The notes beneath the pieces were generated by a model. That model did no database searches and was not told the DNA's origin. It saw only the letters and a list, made by a program, of their open reading frames with translations. From Streptomyces sp. NBC_00289 (GTDB lineage: Bacteria; Actinomycetota; Actinomycetes; Streptomycetales; Streptomycetaceae): a stretch of 64,000 bases of DNA. Position 1 is the first letter of the stretch; the number at the start of each line of letters is the position of its first letter. The position numbers and the translations under genes were made by a program. Positions 59,357-64,000 of the stretch are shown piece after piece. The stretch covers positions 868,001 to 932,000 of the forward strand of contig NZ_CP108046.1 of assembly GCF_041435115.1 (NCBI RefSeq). Direction: 5' to 3'.

Positions 59357-59645
59357 TTTCCGTTCCTCTTTCGAGCAGTTGCGGCCGGAACAACCTGATC
59401 CACTCGACCATCATCTGGTCGCGATCCATGAGCTGGTCGCCCCGGGCGACCCGGAGCGACTCGGCGTCCACATCGATGAGAGGGAAGCTGTTGTTCCAGG
59501 CGATGAACTCCGGCAGCGACGCAACGGACTCACGCAGCCCGGGAAACCGGTCCAGCAGGCGGCTTTCCTGTGTCCGCTGTTCACTTGCGCCGTTCTCGTC
59601 GGGCACCGTTCGCTCCGGAAGGTTTGGTGCTGAAGGCTCGGTCAC
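59346..59645 (-). CDS. Small protein of unknown function in the metzincin operon
   Basis: A 99-residue soluble protein. The first 40 residues are polar and proline/glutamate-rich, the rest helical (DRFPGLRESVASLPEFIAWN, then DQLMDRDQMMVEWIRLFRPQ). The GTG at 59645 overlaps the stop of the upstream gene (GTGA), and its 3' end overlaps the protease start. I do not recognise a family. The tight coupling suggests it works with the protease, for example as an inhibitor, chaperone or export partner, which is speculative. Confidence 0.65.
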   Translation of the reverse strand: MTEPSAPNLPERTVPDENGASEQRTQESRLLDRFPGLRESVASLPEFIAWNNSFPLIDVDAESLRVARGDQLMDRDQMMVEWIRLFRPQLLERGTENDR

Positions 59646-59989
59646 TGCCAGAGCACGCTGGCCCGCACCTTGATGTCGGAGTTCCACTGGATGGAGCCCA
59701 CTATTTCCAGGATGCCGTCGTCGTGCGGAACGACGTTGGCGACGCTCATCGTTGCCAGCCCTCGGAACGGGACATTGTTCCCGTCGACTTCGCAGAGCGA
59801 CACAAACGCCCGGCTGTACGACTTGAGAGTGGGGCCGCAGATGAGCCGCCTCGCGAAGACGCCGTGCGCGGGGAAGAAGAACGTCGTGTAATCGACGATC
59901 CGCTGCTCTCCGCCGGCTTCGTTCCCGGGTTCCAGGAGTTCATCCCGGACGTCGATCTCGACCTGTTCTGGGGAAGCGTACGAAACCAT
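59642..59989 (-). CDS. Beta-rich protein of unknown function, first gene of the metzincin operon
   Basis: About 115 residues, with an alternating beta pattern (QRIVDYTTFFFPAHGVFARR, YSRAFVSLCEVDGNNVPFRG, GILEIVGSIQWNSDIKVRAS) that suggests a beta-sandwich. The start is uncertain: ATG 59989 (MVSYASPEQVEID) is used here, while a GTG at 60049 would add 20 residues; neither has a clear ribosome binding site. It has no signal peptide and no family I recognise. It is coupled to the next gene by a GTGA overlap. Confidence 0.6.
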   Translation of the reverse strand: MVSYASPEQVEIDVRDELLEPGNEAGGEQRIVDYTTFFFPAHGVFARRLICGPTLKSYSRAFVSLCEVDGNNVPFRGLATMSVANVVPHDDGILEIVGSIQWNSDIKVRASVLWQ

Positions 59990-60099
59990 GTGATGCCCGC
60001 TTTCTGAGAGCGTCAGCGCTTCTTTCCCCGTGTCTCCGACCCGAGGCACACGGTCGACCGCGCCAAGAAGTTGACGCAGGAACTAGGTGGGTGATGCGG

Positions 60100-60290
60100 A
60101 AGGTGAAGGAATGCCGCACTTCCGCAAGCGCGGTCTGGTTCCAGAATACGCTCCGACCTGCCACTTTGCAGCGCGGTCCGCTGCCCGCAGCCACGACGGT
60201 GGACCGTGAGCCAGCCCTAGATCTGCTCAACCGCCCATCGCTTGAAAATCGGGATGAATACCCTGACACCAGCGGCAAGGGTGGCAGGTG
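60100..60290 (-). mobile_element. Remnant of an IS5-type transposase C-terminus
   Basis: On the minus strand a frame reads GVRVFIPIFKRWAVEQI, a stop, then GWLTVHRR, following the end of IS5-family transposases ([28 protein letters not shown]), including the glutamate of the DDE triad (VEQ). A premature stop and frameshifts follow. The 400-base gap between the metzincin operon and the propeller gene holds nothing else. Confidence 0.5.
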
Positions 60291-60449
60291 AGCCGCAGGC
60301 CGAACGGGCACCAACTTCTCCGGGACGAGCGGAAGTTCTTACGAGAAGCTGACACGGGACCGAAACATCCGCCTCCCACCTGCCCCACAGTCAACTCTGG
60401 CTCTGTACGTCACCGACCGGCGGTGGCAACGAGGCACGAGGAGTCAGAC

Positions 60450-61676
60450 GTGAGCAGGCATATCAGGCGCAGGTCGAAGTCGCAGGTCCGAATGACCATT
60501 GCCGGGGCCGGCATCCTCGCGTCGGCGGCAGTCGCGACCATGGTGGCCATCGCTTCGGCGGGCGAGGTCCCCCGCGCACACGAAGGCGCGACGACGAAGA
60601 GCGCCAAGGCAGGAGCCGACCACGCCGTCTTCGTACAGGGCAACGAACTCGCCGGAAACACCATCCACGTCTTCAAGCGCGGCGAGGACGGAAAGCTGAC
60701 CGCCTCGGGCACCTACGCGACCGGCGGCAAGGGCGGGGACCAGGTCGACGCGCCCACCGACTCCCTCGCCTCTCAGGGCTCACTCGTTTACGACCGCGGC
60801 TCACATCTGCTGCTGGCAGTCAACGCCGGCAGCGGCACCGTGACCTCGTTCCGGGTCGAGGGACAGAAACTGACGGGCCGGCAGGTGGTGCGCTCGGCAG
60901 GGGACTTCCCCTCATCCATCGCGGTGTCCGGCAACCTCGCCTACGTCATGAACGCGGGAGGCGCGGGCAGCGTCCAGGGCTTCAAGATCACCGCCAACGG
61001 CCTCAAGCCGCTCAGCCGTTCGTATCGCTCCCTCGGGCTGAAGAACGACAAGGTGCCGTTGTTCAGCAGCTCGCCCGGCCAGGTCGCATTCACGCCGGAC
61101 GGCCGTGAGCTGGTCGTCACCACGAAGTCGGCCAACACCATCGAGGTGTTCCCGATACGGCCCGACGGACGTCCCGCACACCGGGCGAAGGTCAACGACT
61201 CGGCCGGCGGCGTGCCGTTCGCGATCACCTTCGACAAGGCGGGCCGGATGTTGGTGGCGGAAGCCGAGAAATCGACGGTCAGTACGTACAAGGTGCTCGC
61301 CGACGGCAGCCTCAAGGTCGTCCAGAAGCCCCTCGCCAACGGCCAGAACACGCTGTGCTGGCTGGAGCGCGCCGGCGACTTCTTCTACGGCGGCAACACC
61401 GGCAACTCAACCGTCACCGGCTACCGCAGCGACCGGCACGGCAGGCTCGCGCTCACCAACGAGATCGGCATCGCCACCCCGCCGTCGGCGATGTCCCAGG
61501 GGGTCATCGACCTGGCCGTGACGCAGGACGAAAGGTTCCTGTACGTGCAGAACGGGACCTCCGGCACCGTCGACGGCTTCCGCATCGGCAGGAACGGCTC
61601 CCTCACCAAGGTCACCACAGCCACCGGACTGCCCCCCTTCGCCGAGTCCGGCATGGAGGGCATAGCCGCTGTGTGA
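60450..61676 (+). CDS. Exported beta-propeller protein, lactonase (6-phosphogluconolactonase-like) family
   Basis: A 408-residue protein with an N-terminal signal or anchor (MTIAGAGILASAAVATMVAI after a basic start). The rest is a seven-bladed propeller of the lactonase family, with repeated VFKRGEDGKLTASGTYATGG, VTSFRVEGQKLTGRQVVRSA, VQGFKITANGLKPLSRSYRS and VDGFRIGRNGSLTKVTTATG blocks. The GTG at 60450 is chosen because GAGGAG lies six bases upstream. Extracellular members of this family in actinomycetes are uncharacterised, so lactonase activity is not assured. Confidence 0.8.
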   Translation: MSRHIRRRSKSQVRMTIAGAGILASAAVATMVAIASAGEVPRAHEGATTKSAKAGADHAVFVQGNELAGNTIHVFKRGEDGKLTASGTYATGGKGGDQVDAPTDSLASQGSLVYDRGSHLLLAVNAGSGTVTSFRVEGQKLTGRQVVRSAGDFPSSIAVSGNLAYVMNAGGAGSVQGFKITANGLKPLSRSYRSLGLKNDKVPLFSSSPGQVAFTPDGRELVVTTKSANTIEVFPIRPDGRPAHRAKVNDSAGGVPFAITFDKAGRMLVAEAEKSTVSTYKVLADGSLKVVQKPLANGQNTLCWLERAGDFFYGGNTGNSTVTGYRSDRHGRLALTNEIGIATPPSAMSQGVIDLAVTQDERFLYVQNGTSGTVDGFRIGRNGSLTKVTTATGLPPFAESGMEGIAAV

Positions 61677-62159
61677 AGAAGCTGCCACTGCGGCCCGGCG
61701 CCCTGGAGAACCTGTCCGGGGCACCGAACCCGTTCCGACCTGGCGGGAGTGCTCGACGACGGTCACCGCTCCCGTCGCCGGTGAGGTGTGCGGGCCGGAC
61801 GCGCCCTCCCTCGGCCGGGCCGGCCCTCGCCCCTGACTGTGTTCGACGGCTCACCCCACCTCCAACGGGAAGCCCGCTGCCGTTCCCGCATGACGAGCGC
61901 TGTCATGCCCGCGAGCGGCGTGCGCACGGCATCAGACGACAAGTCACCAAGTCCGCGAAGGGCGTTCACGATTCGGGGTGCTGCCCGGCCGCAGCAGGAA
62001 GCCGGCGAAGGAAACCTCGCGTTCCCCCTCCGGGCCCAGCAGATGCACCCATGCCTCCAGCGCGGCGAACGCTAGGGCCCCGTCGGAGGAGTGGGTGGCC
62101 ACGCGAGGTGGAACAGGCAGCGAGTGAGCATCGCCTGCACCCAGCAAGACACCCCACGG
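61677..62159. other. Intergenic stretch with a decayed gene fragment only
   Basis: About 480 bases between the convergent propeller and hypothetical genes. The only recognisable content is the FAD-subunit remnant listed at 61970-62110; the first 290 bases show nothing. Confidence 0.4.
61970..62110 (-). pseudogene. Remnant of a xanthine/CO dehydrogenase FAD-binding subunit
   Basis: The minus strand reads ALAFAALEAWVHLLGPEGER followed by EVSFAGFLLRPGSTPNRE, resembling the molybdopterin dehydrogenase FAD-binding subunit (VALAALDAVVHVRGPGGERT, VP-AEFFLLPGDTPERETVL). The flanking thirds of the protein are absent. Similarity was judged by eye only. Confidence 0.5.
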
Positions 62160-62531
62160 TCAATAGGCGGCGATCCAGCGCCTGACGGCATCGTTGACGG
62201 TGTCGTCGAGGGCGCTCAACGCTTGCACGGCTTGCAGGTCTCCTGGCGCGGGCGCGATTCCCGCTCGGGTGAGTGCCGCGTGCAACTCCAGGCGGCGCCG
62301 GTCGGCCGGAGCCATCGTCAGGGGCAGCCGCCGGCCCCGGTCGGGAGCAGGCCACGTCGTCTGCTCCTCGGCAGCCCGCGCCTGGGGCGGCACGCGCCAG
62401 TCCTCGTCTTCCCACTGCTCCCCAGCCTCCGCCTCGCTCGACGTCGCATGCGCGTCGAATCCGCAGCGGTAGGGGTCCAGGATCAGCACAGGCGCCGTCC
62501 CGGCTGTTGGTGAGTACTTCCACTCCTGCAT
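62160..62531 (-). CDS. Hypothetical protein
   Basis: A 123-residue soluble protein, MQEWKYSPTAGTAPVLILDP at the start, an acidic tryptophan-rich centre (EQWEDEDWRVPPQARAAEEQ) and a helical end (LHAALTRAGIAPAPGDLQAV, ending VNDAVRRWIAAY). The ATG at 62531 follows a good GGAGG, which argues for a real gene. I do not recognise the family. It may be a small actinomycete-specific protein with a coiled-coil end. Confidence 0.55.
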   Translation of the reverse strand: MQEWKYSPTAGTAPVLILDPYRCGFDAHATSSEAEAGEQWEDEDWRVPPQARAAEEQTTWPAPDRGRRLPLTMAPADRRRLELHAALTRAGIAPAPGDLQAVQALSALDDTVNDAVRRWIAAY

Positions 62532-63393
62532 GACAACCTCCAGCGTTCGGTACTCCTTTGGTGCCGAGGAGGCGGCCTGTCCGGTGGACGGTTGCAGGAC
62601 CGGCAACGAACCACCTGAATGCCCCCAAACCCATTTCGTCACACCACCGCATCACCCCACATCGATCGATCGCCTGAGCGCTCATCGCGTGAGAACCGAC
62701 CGCCTGACGCACGACGCCGCAGCGAGCCGTACCAGCCGCCGGACTGTATTCCCGAGGCCCGTCACCCCATCGGCAACAGCATGCCTTCATCCCCGACGCC
62801 AGCCTCGGCTACCGCCGCGGTCCCGCCGACGGCGACGACTGGTCGATGCCAGGTGTACTCGGCCAATTGGCCGGCAACTCGCGTCGGCCGCCCCGCCCGA
62901 TACGAACTCACCCGACCCGGCGAGCCTCGTCCGCCACCACGCAGACCGGCTCTCCGTCCCCGAAACCCTGCGCCGCCTCGTCCGCGCCTGCTCAAGCAGC
63001 ACAACAACCAACTCGACGACGACGCCAGCCTCTTGGTGCGAATGACTTGGCCCCGACACCCACCTGTCCCACGCGGACCCACGGGCTGGAATCCATCAGT
63101 CCACCGATCACGACTGACACGCGATACGACTGCGTCATCGCTCGTCAGGCAGCGCGTGAATGCCGACCACGACGACGCGGAACCCTGTGCGGCCCTGCTG
63201 CGGGCGTACTGGCTGCCCTTCGAGTCCGACGGTCACGGCGGCGCCGTGCCGACACACGGAAGGCGGCACTGCTTGAATTCCGCCCGGGACTGACAGTGAT
63301 GGTCAGCGTCGCGGCAGCCACCGTGACTTTCCCGGTCGTGTCCGCCTTCCGGCGCGATCTTCCCTCATGGCCGTCGTGCGCGCTCGAGGTGTC
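62532..63393. other. Mostly non-coding stretch with a decayed phosphatase fragment
   Basis: About 860 bases. Apart from the PP2C fragment at 62914-63050, no frame has a ribosome binding site or family resemblance. The overlapping plus-strand readings share the same bases with implausible arginine/proline/threonine composition. Confidence 0.4.
62914..63050 (+). pseudogene. C-terminal remnant of a PP2C/SpoIIE-type phosphatase
   Basis: One frame gives DPASLVRHHADRLSVPETLR then RLVRAC; a shift then gives LLKQHNNQLDDDASLLVRMT W. Together they follow the end of actinomycete RsbU/SpoIIE phosphatases (ETLRRLVRAVLxHQxxxLDDDATLLLVEW), including the paired catalytic aspartates. One frameshift and loss of the N-terminal part mark it as a relic. 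Confidence 0.5.
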
Positions 63394-63684
<291 letters not shown>

Positions 63685-63696
63685 TTACGGTGGATC

Positions 63697-63712
63697 GTAC
63701 CCCCTGGGGTAT
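63697..63712. promoter_or_regulatory. CsoR/CstR-type operator
   Basis: GTACCCCCTGGGGTAT is an imperfect palindrome (GTACCCC/GGGGTAT) of the TACCCC-GGGGTA kind bound by CsoR-family repressors. It lies 37 bases upstream of the CstR-like start, consistent with autoregulation, and 44 bases before the convergent end of the MMPL gene. Confidence 0.7.
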
Positions 63713-63755
63713 CGGTGGACCCGGGCGGGACCCGGGCCACCGGGGCGCGAAGTGG

Positions 63756-64000
63756 TCAGTCATGGGAGAAACGGATGTCGGGCAGGACCCTGCGCAGCCA
63801 CGCCGGGCTCCACCACGCGGCGCGGCCGGTGACGCGGAGCAGGGCGGGGAGCAGCACGAGTCGGATCAGGAAGGCGTCCAGGAGGACGGCGGTGCCGAGG
63901 ACGATGCCCATCTCCTTGGGCGGGAGCGGCTTGGCCAGGGCGAAGGTGAAGAAGACGGCGACCATGACGCCCGCTGCCGCGAAGATGACGCGGCCGGAGT
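63756..64000 (-). CDS. MMPL-family (RND-like) membrane transporter, C-terminal end, truncated by window edge
   Basis: The last 81 residues of a larger membrane protein whose start lies beyond the right edge. It contains SGRVIFAAAGVMVAVFFTFA, then KPLPPKEMGIVLGTAVLLDA and FLIRLVLLPALLRVTGRAAW with the closing WSPAWLRRVLPDI. This is the typical end of actinobacterial MMPL (YdfJ-like) transporters, which export lipids or drugs. It lies upstream of the CstR-like gene on the same strand. Confidence 0.85.
   Translation of the reverse strand, partial: SGRVIFAAAGVMVAVFFTFALAKPLPPKEMGIVLGTAVLLDAFLIRLVLLPALLRVTGRAAWWSPAWLRRVLPDIRFSHD

Overview
The window is very GC-rich, uses GTG starts often, and carries gene families typical of mycelial actinomycetes: secreted plant-polysaccharide hydrolases with Tat or Sec signals, PucR/GAF regulators, a CbpM-containing second chaperone set and frequent ATGA translational coupling. 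It is almost certainly chromosomal DNA of a Streptomyces or close relative, from an accessory, rearranged part of the chromosome. Everything here is read from sequence; no database search was run.

Layout. 1-2404: end of an unknown gene, then an MFS exporter coupled to an ArsR-type repressor with a perfect operator. 2449-9625: decayed flavin-binding gene, then the first stress module (PucR/GAF regulator, stress membrane protein, a dnaK/thioredoxin-reductase fusion remnant, Hsp20), a small hidden gene, an MFS permease with a long C-terminal tail, and two DUF2267 proteins. 9750-13794: IS481 remnant, FUSC-type exporter, ferric-reductase-like flavocytochrome. 14379-27983: a secreted plant cell wall cluster (GH5, CE1-like esterase with CBM2, GH27 with ricin-type CBM13, GH43, fused GH10-GH62, GH6, GntR regulator, GH29 with crystallin-like and ricin-type modules). 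28330-49575: the main stress island (PfpI, DUF1931 histone-fold protein, a third DUF2267, zinc dehydrogenases, second PucR/GAF regulator, dnaK-grpE-dnaJ-cbpM-clpB-trx-UBP finger-TrxR-like genes, membrane protein), interrupted by an IS200/IS605 element with intact tnpB and broken tnpA. 50183-58283: a fructan/fructose regulon (GH32 levanase, PfkB kinase, ABC importer, LacI) with two matching tandem operator pairs. 58532-64000: an intracellular-looking metzincin operon, a beta-propeller protein, decayed fragments, a CstR-like repressor with its operator and the end of an MMPL transporter.

How it fits together. The two stress modules (about 2.8-6.3 kb and 33.2-44.9 kb) are ancient copies of one cassette that decayed reciprocally. 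Copy 1 kept the stress membrane protein but lost the chaperone-redox block by an internal deletion that fused the first codons of dnaK to the end of the TrxR-like gene. Copy 2 kept the chaperones but its membrane protein gene is frameshifted. Together with Hsp20, PfpI, DUF2267 proteins and formaldehyde-dehydrogenase-like enzymes, the island looks like an actinobacterial counterpart of the proteobacterial transmissible locus of stress tolerance. The polysaccharide cluster sits between the two halves. The GH32 enzyme has a striking architecture: one jelly-roll-like module nested inside a second copy of itself, which is in turn inserted into the catalytic beta-propeller.

Many intergenic stretches hold recognisable gene debris (flavin oxidoreductase, fucose dehydrogenase, aspartase, glycosyltransferase, xanthine dehydrogenase FAD subunit, PP2C phosphatase, IS481 and IS5 transposases), so the region has been gaining and losing genes.
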